Positions 1 through 8,208 are shown, counted from the first letter of the stretch. The stretch is 20,159 nucleotides of DNA from a virus (IMGVR_UViG_3300025645_000600:1-20159); one strand, 5' to 3'. Made by a program: numbers and translations. Notes: generated by a model from the sequence alone, not told the origin.

Positions 1-56
1 TCATCTTCCCATTCATGAAGAGCTGCTAATTGTTCCTCTTCAGTCATTTCCGTCAT
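1..56 (-). CDS. 5' end of an unidentified gene (partial, runs off the left edge)
   Basis: Only the first 18 codons are in the window (MTEMTEEEQLAALHEWED, acidic). The ATG at 56-54 overlaps the end of the 72-aa gene by 17 nt and has GGAG about 10 nt upstream. A second in-frame ATG at 47-45 is possible but has a poorer ribosome site. It is included because the frame is open to the edge and the overlap style matches the neighbours. No function can be given from so short a piece. Confidence 0.45.
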   Translation of the reverse strand, partial: MTEMTEEEQLAALHEWED

Positions 57-258
57 CGACTTCAGTCTCCAATTCAATTTTTAGCATATCTGTAAAAGCT
101 TTTGCAGCTACCTCTATTTGATCCAATCGAGCACGAGTCTGTACTCCTTGGGTATTAAGGTCTTGAATTTGGTTGATAAAATACTTCGCTTTATCACTAA
201 TAGAGTCAATAGTGTACTCTTTATCATTAAAGGTAATTGTTTTTACTTCTTCTGTCAT
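40..258 (-). CDS. 72-aa small coiled-coil-like phage protein (DUF6447-like?)
   Basis: A small acidic protein of unknown function. A short N-terminal beta-hairpin-like stretch (ITFNDKEYTIDSIS, about residues 8-21) is followed by a heptad-like helix from about 25 to 65 rich in I, L, Q and A, suggesting a helical hairpin or coiled coil. The organisation resembles the small DUF6447 family seen in marine phages, but that assignment is from memory of the pattern only. The ATG at 258 has AAGGA 8 nt upstream and begins 11 nt after the nrdB stop, so it is the last complete cistron in this window of the operon that contains nrdA-nrdB. It has no signal peptide or membrane segment. Confidence 0.7.
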   Translation of the reverse strand: MTEEVKTITFNDKEYTIDSISDKAKYFINQIQDLNTQGVQTRARLDQIEVAAKAFTDMLKIELETEVDDGND

Positions 259-269
259 TATTTTATTCC

Positions 270-1232
270 TTATTTAAATATATCTTGCCAATTGCCAGTT
301 GTACTTGCTTTAGAGTACTCAGTGGCGCGGTTTTCAAAGAAGTTGGTATGCTCAACTCCGTTTAACATATAGTCCAACCAGTCCAGAGGATTCTTTTCAC
401 TACCAAAAATCTTCTTTAGGCCGAGACCAAGTAATCTACGATCCGCAATATAGCGAATGTATAATTTTACATCTTCTGGTGTTAAATCAGGTACATCTGC
501 ACCCTCAAAACACAAATCAATAAACGCATCTTCTAACTCTACTGAACGCTCTGCAGCACAATAGATTTCATACTTTAGATCATCGTTCCACAGCTCTGGA
601 TTTTCTTGAATGAAAGTACGGAAAAGTTGTGACATACCTTCTACGTGCAAGCTCTCATCTCTCACAGACCAAGTTACAATCTGCCCCATGCCTTTCATCA
701 AGTTATGTCGAGGAAAGTTCAATAGAATCGCAAAACTACTAAACAACTGTACTCCTTCTGTAAAACCGCTATAGATGGCCATAGTTTTAGCTATATCCAT
801 CTTAGTGCCCATACCGAAGTTACTCAAGTGCTCATGCTTATCCAACATAGCTTTGTGCTTCATAAACTCTTGATACTCGCCCTCACCATAGCCAAGAGTT
901 TCTAATAGCAAAGAGTACGCTTCTTGGTGTACTGCTTCCATTGCTGCGAAAGCAACCAGCATCATTCGTACTTCTGGCTGCTTGAAAGTAGGCAAATAGT
1001 GCTTTGCGTAACCACAGCATACATCAACGTCAGCCTGTGTAAAGAAGCGAAAGATGTTAGAGAGCAACAACTTGTTGCCCTCGCTCAAGTTCTCACGAAA
1101 GTCTTTTAAATCATCCGCAAGGTTCACTTCATCTGGAAGCCAGTGCATATGCTGCTGGCTCTTATAATGTTCAAATGCCCACGGGTAGTTAAACGGCTTG
1201 TAATATTCTCTTTCTTCTAATAAGTTACTCAT
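270..1232 (-). CDS. nrdB: Class Ia ribonucleoside-diphosphate reductase, beta (radical) subunit
   Basis: NrdB holds the di-iron tyrosyl radical that starts ribonucleotide reduction in NrdA, supplying dNTPs for phage replication in the cytoplasm. Residue numbers here count from a GTG four codons upstream of the chosen start. Conserved features visible are E103, H106 and Y110 (EAVHQEAY, with Y110 in the radical-tyrosine place), E163 (FTEGVQ), E197 and H200 (RDESLH), and the acidic ligand in ADVDV at 71-75. The C-terminal tail, with ENRATEYSK at 305-313 and ending in DIFK, fits the peptide that docks on NrdA. I place the start at the ATG at 1232 (320 aa) because GAGGG lies 6 nt before it and the nrdA TAA ends one base upstream. 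The GTG at 1244 would put the ribosome site inside the gene. All iron ligands are present, so it should be active. Confidence 0.96.
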   Translation of the reverse strand: MSNLLEEREYYKPFNYPWAFEHYKSQQHMHWLPDEVNLADDLKDFRENLSEGNKLLLSNIFRFFTQADVDVCCGYAKHYLPTFKQPEVRMMLVAFAAMEAVHQEAYSLLLETLGYGEGEYQEFMKHKAMLDKHEHLSNFGMGTKMDIAKTMAIYSGFTEGVQLFSSFAILLNFPRHNLMKGMGQIVTWSVRDESLHVEGMSQLFRTFIQENPELWNDDLKYEIYCAAERSVELEDAFIDLCFEGADVPDLTPEDVKLYIRYIADRRLLGLGLKKIFGSEKNPLDWLDYMLNGVEHTNFFENRATEYSKASTTGNWQDIFK

Positions 1233-1233
1233 T

Positions 1234-3003
1234 TTATCCCTCACACGCTAAACAAGCGCCTTCGTCTATACTATCAAACATATACTGTCTTAGTGCTTCG
1301 TCAGATACTGTCTCAGCTCGCTTCATTGCTTCACTACGTAGATAATACATAGTTTTTACACCTTGCTTCCATGCCATCATATGAATAGCGTGTAGCTCCT
1401 GCTTGGAAACGTTTGCAGGGAAAAATACATTTAACGATTGACTCTGGCAAATATGCTTCTGTCGATCTCCAGCAAGCTCAATAACCCATCTCTGGTCTAT
1501 TTCCACCGCTGTCTTAAACACATCTTTAGTGTATTCATCCAGAAAATCAAGGTGTTGTACACTACCGCCATTCGTAATAATACTCTTCCAAACTTCATCC
1601 GTATTTTGATCAATCTCATCGAGAGCGTGTTCCAAATACTCATTTTTAAGAAGGCTTGAACCACTCTTTGTCTTCTGAGTGAACGCATTAGCTCGATAGG
1701 GCTCAATACTAGGACTCGTATTCCCACAAATAATGCTAGAAGAAGCATTAGGGGCAACAGCAAGAAGATGAGCGTTGCGAACACCCGAACCGACTCCATC
1801 AGGGCACTCCCCTCTTTCTGTTGCAAGTTGTCTTGTTGCACGTACTGCCTCCGCCTTAATTCGTGTAAACATTCTATTATTAGCACCTTTTGCAAGGACG
1901 CTCTCAAACGGAATGTTATGCCGCTGAAGATAGGCGTGGAATCCCATAGCACCCAGGCCAATACTTCTTTCTCTTTCTGCACTTAACTTAGCTCGGTAAA
2001 GCTCGTCGGGTGCGTTTGCTATAAAGAATGTGAGAACATTATCTAACATTCTTACAAGATCAGGAATAAACATATCATCGTCTTTCCACTCATCATACTC
2101 TTCCAGGTTTACACTTGACAAACAACATACTGCTGTTCTATCTGTAGTGGTTGCAAGAGTAATTTCAGAGCAAAGATTCGAATGGTGTACTTGTAATCCC
2201 AAATCTTTCTGAAATTGTGGTAAAGCTGCCTGAACTGTATCTTTAAACATAATATACGGCTCACCAGTTTCAACACGATTCTGTACCAACTTCACCCAAA
2301 GAGTTTTAGCTGAAACAGTTTTTACTACTTTCTTACTGTGTGGGTCTACTAATTCCCATGAATCGTCAAAGCCTTCTATACGAGTGGCTTGTTCAATTAG
2401 CTCCATGAACTCATCTGGGATAACAACAGCATGATGCAAATTAGTAGATTTTCTGTTAACATCGCCCCCAGTTGGTTTACGAATATCAAGGAACTCTTCA
2501 ATCTCTGGGTGAGATATATCCAAATATGCTGCATAACTACCTCGTCTTGTTACACCTTGTGAAAAAGCAAGCATTTCCGCATCCACTACTTTTAGGAATG
2601 GGATTACTCCAGTACTCTCTGACCCCGCTGAGGTTTTACTGCCTACAGAACGAATATCATTCCAGCAGCCACCAATACCGCCCCCAACAGAAGAAAGAAA
2701 AGCATTTTCTGTATAATGTCCAGTAATTCCTGCACGACTATCCTCCGCATAGTTTAAAAAACAACTAATAGGCATACCACGAGAGGTACCTCCATTAGTT
2801 AAAATAGGCGTAGAGAACATAAACCATAACTTACTTGCATAGTCATACAATCTCTGCGCGTGTGCCTCGTCGTCTGCAAAAGTTCTTGCAGCCCGCGCAA
2901 AGGCGTCTTGAGGAGATTTTTCTCCGTTTACCAAATATCTATCTTCGAGAGTTTTTATACTGAACTCTGATAGATATCTATCCCTTTTATAATTAAGCTG
3001 CAT
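1234..3003 (-). CDS. nrdA: Class Ia ribonucleoside-diphosphate reductase, alpha (catalytic) subunit, short form
   Basis: NrdA reduces ribonucleoside diphosphates to deoxy forms with NrdB. Visible are the active-site pair C81 (PISCFLN) and C293 (AVCCLSS), the N276-C278-E280 triad in SNLCSEI carrying the thiyl-radical cysteine, the radical-path tyrosines Y553-Y554 (KTMYYLR), and a C-terminal CLAC (C584, C587) that would accept electrons from thioredoxin or glutaredoxin. At 589 aa it is well short of E. coli NrdA (about 760). The N-terminus has no room for the roughly 90-residue ATP-cone, so dATP activity inhibition is probably absent, as in many phage enzymes. The ATG has AGGAG 10 nt upstream and overlaps the end of the flap endonuclease gene by 11 nt. 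The nrdB gene follows one base after the stop. Confidence 0.97.
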   Translation of the reverse strand: MQLNYKRDRYLSEFSIKTLEDRYLVNGEKSPQDAFARAARTFADDEAHAQRLYDYASKLWFMFSTPILTNGGTSRGMPISCFLNYAEDSRAGITGHYTENAFLSSVGGGIGGCWNDIRSVGSKTSAGSESTGVIPFLKVVDAEMLAFSQGVTRRGSYAAYLDISHPEIEEFLDIRKPTGGDVNRKSTNLHHAVVIPDEFMELIEQATRIEGFDDSWELVDPHSKKVVKTVSAKTLWVKLVQNRVETGEPYIMFKDTVQAALPQFQKDLGLQVHHSNLCSEITLATTTDRTAVCCLSSVNLEEYDEWKDDDMFIPDLVRMLDNVLTFFIANAPDELYRAKLSAERERSIGLGAMGFHAYLQRHNIPFESVLAKGANNRMFTRIKAEAVRATRQLATERGECPDGVGSGVRNAHLLAVAPNASSSIICGNTSPSIEPYRANAFTQKTKSGSSLLKNEYLEHALDEIDQNTDEVWKSIITNGGSVQHLDFLDEYTKDVFKTAVEIDQRWVIELAGDRQKHICQSQSLNVFFPANVSKQELHAIHMMAWKQGVKTMYYLRSEAMKRAETVSDEALRQYMFDSIDEGACLACEG

Positions 3004-3832
3004 TTAACATTATCTCCTGAAGTTCAACCAAATTGGCTGAGCCGATTGCGTCATCGCAATATGTTACTAAATCCATTAACTCATAGTTCATGAGAAGTAC
3101 GTGAGCATTCGCATTAAGTTCTTGAATATATTTATACTTACCATCTATAGGTAAGGTGTTGTAGATTGTTAGCGCATCTCCGTACTGCTCTATGAGCTGC
3201 TGTGCACGCTTCGGGCCTACTCCGTTTATTCCAGGAACATTATCACCCTTATCGCCTGTTAGACACTTAAAGGATATATAATCTTCTGGAGATACATCAT
3301 AGTGATCATACCAGTTATCTATAGTTACTTCTTTACGAGTAACATATGAGAACCTACTAACATCTTCTTGTATTAATAAGTCCCAATCTCGGTCACTTGA
3401 TACTAACCACATTTTGTCGAAACCATACTCTTTCTTTCGTTTTACAAGATGGGCAGCAAGATCATCTGCCTCTACATTTTGAAAACGTAATACTATGTAT
3501 CTTTCAGACAACAACTCAAGAGTTGCTTCATACTCGTCAAAAAAGTCTATAAAAGCCTGCTTTTCTGCTTCTGTCTGCTCTGCGTATTTATCTTTTCGAT
3601 TCTGCTTATACTCTGGAAGTATCGCTTTTCTGTAGCGAGATGATCCAAGATCTGCAGTAATTACTATTCTACCACACTTATAAGATGCGGCTAAAGACTG
3701 GACAGTTTGAAGATAATCATTACGAAAATCGGTTCTTCCTGCGTGCTTCCATCGAAAAGCTAAGTTAAGGGCATCTACTACTAAGGTATTGCCTGCGTTA
3801 CTCTTTGTTTGTTCTGCGAAACTAAAAGCCAC
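2993..3832 (-). CDS. Flap endonuclease / 5'-3' exonuclease (T5 D15 / PolA 5'-nuclease family)
   Basis: The 279-aa protein removes RNA primers and 5' flaps, complementing a phage polymerase that lacks its own 5' nuclease domain. The order of motifs is that of the FEN family: D20 (VVDALN), D61 and the RKAILPEYKQNR helical-arch segment (68-79), E121-D123-D124 (VEADD), D147 and D149 (SSDRD), then D194 and D197 in TGDKGDNVPG, and the helix-hairpin-helix GINGVGPKRA (201-210). The acidic residues for two metal sites are therefore all in place. Translation probably starts at a GTG at 3832 with GGAG 7 nt upstream, overlapping the resolvase stop by 11 nt. It sits between the resolvase-like gene and nrdA in one operon. 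Confidence 0.93.
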   Translation of the reverse strand: MAFSFAEQTKSNAGNTLVVDALNLAFRWKHAGRTDFRNDYLQTVQSLAASYKCGRIVITADLGSSRYRKAILPEYKQNRKDKYAEQTEAEKQAFIDFFDEYEATLELLSERYIVLRFQNVEADDLAAHLVKRKKEYGFDKMWLVSSDRDWDLLIQEDVSRFSYVTRKEVTIDNWYDHYDVSPEDYISFKCLTGDKGDNVPGINGVGPKRAQQLIEQYGDALTIYNTLPIDGKYKYIQELNANAHVLLMNYELMDLVTYCDDAIGSANLVELQEIMLNAA

Positions 3833-4268
3833 CTATCCACTCCACTTTCTCTACTTTCAACCAGTCTTCGGCTACTAATATGTAACAGTCTAAGAACTTA
3901 ATATACAGATAATCATCTGTGTTTTTAGGCTCTTCTTCTATTACTACAAATACCTTAGATCGATCATATTTAAAAAATAGCATAGGCTTTTGATCGCCAC
4001 CTGCCGCTTGTATTACAACTTTCTTCCACCAGCGTATAAGATTGTTCGTCTTAGGCTGTGTAAAGATTTTATCTGTTAAAGGTGAGTCTTTATAGTTCTT
4101 GACCTCGATACAAAAGTGGTTTCTCTGATTGGGGACATATAAGTCCCCTTTCAGGTATTCAAGAGCACCAGATGCCGGTACTCTCTCAAACTTCAAACCT
4201 GTACTGTCTCGAAGCATATCACGAACTAAGTATTCGCCTCTCGCTCCCTTCGCTCTGGAGTCTACCAT
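3822..4268 (-). CDS. PD-(D/E)XK endonuclease, Hjc-like Holliday junction resolvase
   Basis: At 148 aa it is the usual size for archaeal-type Hjc or phage resolvases. The catalytic signature is clear: an N-terminal SRAKGARGE with E12, then PASGA before KGDLYVP carrying D42, then IEVKNY with E55 and K57. Such enzymes cut branched DNA by a two-metal mechanism. In this operon it would resolve junctions or trim branches made by recombination-dependent replication together with the SbcCD-like pair. The ATG at 4268 has GAGG 6 nt upstream, and the tail overlaps the flap endonuclease start by 11 nt. Its exact substrate (four-way junction versus general VRR-NUC-type nuclease) cannot be decided from sequence alone. 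Confidence 0.85.
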   Translation of the reverse strand: MVDSRAKGARGEYLVRDMLRDSTGLKFERVPASGALEYLKGDLYVPNQRNHFCIEVKNYKDSPLTDKIFTQPKTNNLIRWWKKVVIQAAGGDQKPMLFFKYDRSKVFVVIEEEPKNTDDYLYIKFLDCYILVAEDWLKVEKVEWIGGF

Positions 4269-4413
4269 GTTCTTCCTCGCTTTTACCGCAGTAGTTACAA
4301 CTGCTTCCTTTCTCTACTGAGATTACAATATTATCACATTTATGTGACCACATTACCATATCTTTTGTACCTCTACAATGTGTCCACCACAATCTACGCC
4401 TACCAGCTCCCAT
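4219..4413 (-). CDS. 64-aa cysteine-rich small protein, probable zinc binder
   Basis: A small unrecognised protein that fills the 144-nt hole between the SbcC-like gene and the resolvase gene. Numbered from a GTG one codon upstream, potential metal ligands are C14, H25, C27, C40 and C43, the last two as CNYC followed by GKS, which looks like half of a zinc ribbon. The N-terminus is basic and aromatic (GRRRLWWTHC). The ATG at 4413-4411 overlaps the SbcC-like TGA as TGATG, the usual arrangement for translational coupling, and the 3' end overlaps the resolvase by 50 nt in another frame. Expression is supported by position rather than by homology. The small size and the 50-nt overlap keep confidence moderate. 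Confidence 0.6.
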   Translation of the reverse strand: MGAGRRRLWWTHCRGTKDMVMWSHKCDNIVISVEKGSSCNYCGKSEEEHGRLQSEGSERRILSS

Positions 4414-6206
4414 CACTCTAATCCACTCACGTTTCCGTTCTTGACTACCTCTATCTTCTCCAGTAGGGGATGCGTCCAGCCGTGTGAAACAATATAAGTA
4501 TTTAAGTCTTCCTTCAACAATACTTCTACCATCTTTTCTCGGCCTACATCATCTAATACATTGATAACTTCGTCTAAAAATAAAATATTGATTCGAGACT
4601 TTGAAATACTACTCATTAGCTTACGAATTGCAATGAGAGTGGCAGTATTTACTCTGGCAAGTTCCCCAGAGGAGAGTGCTAAAATATCTACTATATTTCC
4701 ATTGTCTGTTATCTGTACGTTTAACTTGTCATTTGAAACTACGAACTCTAAGGTAAATCTACCATCTGATAGTTCTCCAAGATATTCGTTTGTCAACTCT
4801 TCCAGCTCTTTTACAAGATTTTCTATCTTGTAGGCCAGTAAACCATTAGTGCTGAAGGCTTTCTTTAATACATCTAAATTTGAGTCAATCTTCTGCTGTT
4901 CTTCGAGTTCGCTTTGGCACTGATTAAGTTGACTGATAAACTCATCCGTTTGTTCCTGAATTACTTGGATTCTGGTGTTTCTACGGGTTCGTTTCTCATT
5001 TTCTCTTGCGTTTTCAGCCAATACTTCTTTTGATTCCTGTAGTCGATTATGAACGCATAGTATGCGACTATCAAGCTCTCCTTTGTCCACAGGAGCACTC
5101 TGCAGGTCTTTGTCAATAGATCGGTACAAGCCTTCCCAATCGGCTTTAGCTTTCTGTACACGATTGAACTCTGCGTTATCTCTTTTAATTCGAGATATCT
5201 TTCCTTCAATTTCATCAATTTTCTCCTGTGCCTCTAATAACTTGGCCTGTTCCACAGCAATCATAGACTGCTCGACGGAAATATCAATAGATTGCTCACA
5301 AGTTGGGCACTTATCCTTCAGCTTTTTTAGCCTTGCCAAAGTTCGTTGAGCACCCGTGGCGGCTGCGTTAATACTACCTAACTCTGATTGCAGTATATCA
5401 TAGGATTCAATAGATTGAATACTACAGCTATTTAATTGATTAATATCAATAGCTTTTATAAGTGCTTTATATTGATTATTGGCACTAATTTTTTTATTTT
5501 TTTCAGAGATATTTTCAAGTTCTATTGATAAAGAACGCAAAGTCTTCTCGTCTTCAGATGTATCAATTTGTAAATTTAACAAGGGCAGTATGTTGGTATC
5601 ACTCAATTTATTATCTTCGAGCCATTTTTCTACGGTCGCTAACTTAGAAGAGATACTGTTCATTTTGAAAGAAGAGCTTTTCGAAGCCTCTTTAAACAAG
5701 TCAAACAACTCTACATAATGCTCCAAGTGTAGCAGATCAATTAGAAACTTCTTGCGGTTGGCATCGGTTGCAGTAAGAAACTGTAAGCTCGCATTTGTAT
5801 TCTGATATACTAACTGCGAGAAGGTCTTAAAGTCAATACCAATAATCTCTTGTAGAGTTTTATAGGTGTTTGTAGCTGTGTGACTGGAAATATCTTCTCC
5901 ATTCTTCTCCAGCTTTACTTTTATATTACTCTTTCTGTTGATGGTCACTTCATAACTGTTATCATCTTTCTTGAAAGAAAGTGATATATTATAGCCATCA
6001 TTAATATACCTATTCGGTATGTCTGCCTTTTTAATACCTTTTGAATTCTTATTATAAAGGGCTTCTTCGATAATTAACGGTATGGAGGACTTCCCCATAC
6101 CGTTAGTACCAATTATTTGTGTGACAGTGTTATCGTCAAGCTGCAGCTCATTACCAGAACCGTAGCTAAAGCAATTATCCCATTTCAGCTTTTGAAGCGT
6201 AATCAT
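4413..6206 (-). CDS. SbcC/Rad50-like recombination endonuclease subunit (T4 gp46, T5 D13 type)
   Basis: An SMC-type ATPase that works with the SbcD-like nuclease encoded just upstream to process DNA ends. The 597 aa show Walker A GTNGMGKSS (33-41), a first coiled coil of about 170-290, a zinc hook CPTC (C300, C303), a second coiled coil to about 475, the ABC signature LSSGE (511-515), Walker B ILFLDE (541-546) with D545 and E546, a D-loop LDD (551-553) and the switch histidine H575 (IVSHGW). Compared with bacterial SbcC (about 1000 aa) the coils are short, as in T4 gp46. The ATG at 6206 has AGGA 7 nt upstream and lies 32 nt inside the SbcD-like gene. It likely takes part in recombination-dependent replication and host DNA degradation. 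Confidence 0.95.
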   Translation of the reverse strand: MITLQKLKWDNCFSYGSGNELQLDDNTVTQIIGTNGMGKSSIPLIIEEALYNKNSKGIKKADIPNRYINDGYNISLSFKKDDNSYEVTINRKSNIKVKLEKNGEDISSHTATNTYKTLQEIIGIDFKTFSQLVYQNTNASLQFLTATDANRKKFLIDLLHLEHYVELFDLFKEASKSSSFKMNSISSKLATVEKWLEDNKLSDTNILPLLNLQIDTSEDEKTLRSLSIELENISEKNKKISANNQYKALIKAIDINQLNSCSIQSIESYDILQSELGSINAAATGAQRTLARLKKLKDKCPTCEQSIDISVEQSMIAVEQAKLLEAQEKIDEIEGKISRIKRDNAEFNRVQKAKADWEGLYRSIDKDLQSAPVDKGELDSRILCVHNRLQESKEVLAENARENEKRTRRNTRIQVIQEQTDEFISQLNQCQSELEEQQKIDSNLDVLKKAFSTNGLLAYKIENLVKELEELTNEYLGELSDGRFTLEFVVSNDKLNVQITDNGNIVDILALSSGELARVNTATLIAIRKLMSSISKSRINILFLDEVINVLDDVGREKMVEVLLKEDLNTYIVSHGWTHPLLEKIEVVKNGNVSGLE

Positions 6207-7134
6207 TGTAAGTTCCTAATATATCTGGTATTTTATCATCTGAGATTTCAAGTATATAACTTAGATACTCTACTAACTCTTCTTCTATAGTCATATCTTT
6301 ATCGATTATGAGTGCTGCTTCAGATTTTCGCTTTACAACTTTCTTATCGAGAAGGTCAGAGTTCTTCACTCCTGCCAAATCTTGTATATCTCCCTCTAAC
6401 TCATAGATGGTATGGTCATAGTCTGTAGGAACCATCTCTGAAGGATCTGTAACAGTCTTGCGAATTAACTGCGGAAGTCTAAACTCTTCCCACATCCAAG
6501 TCCAATCCTGCTCATTAATAAAGAGATAACCTGTTTTAACATGATTCCTATGGAACGATGTCGTCATAGGACTACCAGGATATACTATATTACGTTGAGT
6601 ATTACTATGAGCGTGTAGATCGCCCGCAAACACTACTGGAAAGTCTTCTAATAGATCGAGATCAATCTCTGGCTTCACATGAGGTGGAATCTCTCCACGA
6701 ACATGGGTAAACAAAGGTTGGCTCTTATTAAAATGATCTATACTACCCTTTCTGTGTAAGTCTGCATATGGAAGAATGCCAAACCCTAAATCGTTATCAA
6801 TGTAGGAAATGTCTATAACATGAATTAACGGATTAATGTCTCGTGAGACTTCCTTCAACTGTGAAAAGAATGTCTTATTCTTTTTAGTTGCTTCATGGTT
6901 TCCGTCATAAATAATTGTTGGAATCCTTACCGATCGAATAAACGAGAAGTAAAGTTCCAACTCTTCCATATTTGGCAGCCTATCAAATAAATCTCCACCT
7001 ATGATGTGCATACTGCACTCTTTCTCAAGTTCATAGACTTGTTGAAAGAATAAGTTATAGCGATTTACTGCCCACGCTACTGGGACATTCTTCTGTCCCA
7101 GTTTAATGTGCCAGTCTGCCGTATATAATATCAT
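6175..7134 (-). CDS. SbcD/Mre11-like metallophosphoesterase nuclease (T4 gp47, T5 D12 type)
   Basis: The nuclease half of the SbcCD-like complex. Calcineurin-like phosphoesterase motifs appear in order: D7 and H9 (TADWHI), D48 (GGDLFD), N79 and H80 (DGNHE), H144 (FTHVRGE), and H174 and H176 (GDLHAHS), which together supply two metal sites. The remaining C-terminal part (about 200-319) would be the capping and ATPase-contact region. Its ATG overlaps the SSB stop by 4 nt (ATGA) without a good ribosome site of its own, which suggests translational coupling to SSB. The following SbcC-like gene overlaps its 3' end by 32 nt, as expected for subunits of one complex. Confidence 0.94.
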   Translation of the reverse strand: MILYTADWHIKLGQKNVPVAWAVNRYNLFFQQVYELEKECSMHIIGGDLFDRLPNMEELELYFSFIRSVRIPTIIYDGNHEATKKNKTFFSQLKEVSRDINPLIHVIDISYIDNDLGFGILPYADLHRKGSIDHFNKSQPLFTHVRGEIPPHVKPEIDLDLLEDFPVVFAGDLHAHSNTQRNIVYPGSPMTTSFHRNHVKTGYLFINEQDWTWMWEEFRLPQLIRKTVTDPSEMVPTDYDHTIYELEGDIQDLAGVKNSDLLDKKVVKRKSEAALIIDKDMTIEEELVEYLSYILEISDDKIPDILGTYNDYASKAEMG

Positions 7135-7766
7135 ACGATTTTAAACTGCTCTTCGAGCATTTCATCGTCGTTATCATTGCTACCAGTACGCAGGCGATCA
7201 AGAAGCTCTTTCTGCGCATCAGGAGTTGGACGAGTCATAACATCATCCATAGATTTAAGGTTAGCAATAGAAGCCATCTCATCTTCATCGAGAGGGCGAT
7301 TTTTGCACTTTAGTACTTGCAACTGATACTCTACATTATATGGAAGTGGGCCAGTCTTTACTCGCTTGAAGCAAATATCCCAACCATTTACTGGATCAGT
7401 AGGATCGCCGAGGCCGTCCTGTGCTGTTCCAACAATTTGTTCCCAAAGTTTTTTCTTTAGGTTTACTACTTTTACTTTTCCATCAGCAGGGTCAATAGCT
7501 TGACAAGCATAGCTCCAGCCACACTTCAAGTCTGGGTAGTATTCACGAACCCAATCTTTTTCTTGGTTGTTGAAACGCTCGCTGTTGCGATCAAAAGACA
7601 GACACTCCAAAGGAATGTTTTTGCCGTTCTCGCCTTCAATCCAATAAACATAACGCGCAAGGATGTCTCCTACGATACGCATCTTGTTTTCGCCATCGCG
7701 GTATTGAAAAGTGTCGATTGATGATTTTTGGGCTGAACCCTGTTGACTGTTGAATGATAGTGCCAT
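7131..7766 (-). CDS. gp32-like single-stranded DNA-binding protein
   Basis: A 211-aa protein with the organisation of T4 gp32-type SSBs. A short N-terminal tail (1-25) is followed by a core rich in aromatic and basic residues (FQYRDGENKMRIVGD at 20-34, YVYWIEG at 39-45, CLSFDR at 55-60, REYYPDLKCGWSYA at 74-87, NLKKKL about 102-107), and the C-terminal tail is acidic (NDNDDEMLEEQ, 197-207), typical of SSBs that recruit replication partners. It lacks a clear T4-type zinc site (C55, C82 and C88 are present, but the T4 spacing is not obvious). The start overlaps the upstream stop by 1 nt (TAATG). It should coat single strands at the fork and interact with helicase, primase and the SbcCD-like proteins encoded alongside. 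Confidence 0.85.
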   Translation of the reverse strand: MALSFNSQQGSAQKSSIDTFQYRDGENKMRIVGDILARYVYWIEGENGKNIPLECLSFDRNSERFNNQEKDWVREYYPDLKCGWSYACQAIDPADGKVKVVNLKKKLWEQIVGTAQDGLGDPTDPVNGWDICFKRVKTGPLPYNVEYQLQVLKCKNRPLDEDEMASIANLKSMDDVMTRPTPDAQKELLDRLRTGSNDNDDEMLEEQFKIV

Positions 7767-8167
7767 TAGTGTAATTTCTCCGGTGTGACTTCTTCATATA
7801 GAAAGTGAACATATTGCTCATCTATCCGAAGTAGTCTATTGTCGTTAATTAATTCTAGTTCTACTGGTAAATGTAGTAGTTCTAGTGTGGTTTGTTGTGT
7901 TGCTATGTAGTGCGCCAAGCTCCGGATCGAAGCAATAGCGTAATATTCGGCAAGCTCACGCTGCGAATACTTATATGACTCGTAGACGAGTACGTCAGGG
8001 TGCAGCAGAAAGCTGGTACCCGCGAAGTTTTTCTGAGAAAATTTATAGATCGGATCGTATTTATTAATTGGAATACGCTTAGTAATAAGCATTTCCATAA
8101 TACGATTGCACTGGGAAATACTCCCGTTTGCTTCGTCGTAAACCTTCTGCCAGTCAAATAAGAACAT
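7766..8167 (-). CDS. 133-aa conserved-looking phage protein of unknown function
   Basis: I do not recognise a function. The protein is mainly helical with aromatic and charged segments (FDWQKVYDEANGS at 4-16, KYDPIYKFSQKNF about 36-48, then an LLHPD segment and YKYSQRELAEYYAIAS) and no nuclease, ATPase or membrane signature. Position between the SF2 helicase and SSB suggests a replication accessory role, but no loader motif is seen (inference only). The ATG at 8167 has only a weak AGAG upstream, and a consensus promoter -10 box ends one base before it, so a transcript from that promoter would begin inside the gene. The next methionines (residues 24 and 26) have no proper ribosome site. The SSB start overlaps its stop by 1 nt. 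Confidence 0.75.
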   Translation of the reverse strand: MFLFDWQKVYDEANGSISQCNRIMEMLITKRIPINKYDPIYKFSQKNFAGTSFLLHPDVLVYESYKYSQRELAEYYAIASIRSLAHYIATQQTTLELLHLPVELELINDNRLLRIDEQYVHFLYEEVTPEKLH

Positions 8168-8168
8168 T

Positions 8169-8197
8169 ATTATACTCTAAAATTGGATTATTGTCAA
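8169..8197 (-). promoter_or_regulatory. Sigma70-type promoter upstream of the SSB operon
   Basis: On the minus strand there is TTGACA (8197-8192), a 17-bp spacer, and TATAAT (8174-8169), with an A-rich tract just upstream. All 12 core bases match the sigma70 consensus. It differs from the other four copies in that TATAAT stops one base before an ATG. It should feed the SSB to nrdB series. Confidence 0.85.
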
Positions 8198-8208
8198 GAA
8201 CTATTTTT

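Noticed and set aside
270-1244. nrdB start at GTG 1244
   Set aside because: The GTG is upstream of the GAGGG that serves the ATG at 1232 and overlaps the nrdA stop.
1497-1982. 161-aa open frame on the minus strand inside nrdA
   Set aside because: It is a shadow of the nrdA frame with low-complexity leucine/arginine-rich translation and no homology-like motifs; nrdA is unbroken across it.
6046-6080. TATAAT-like box inside the SbcC-like gene
   Set aside because: No acceptable -35 at 16-18 bp; AT-rich coding sequence explains it.
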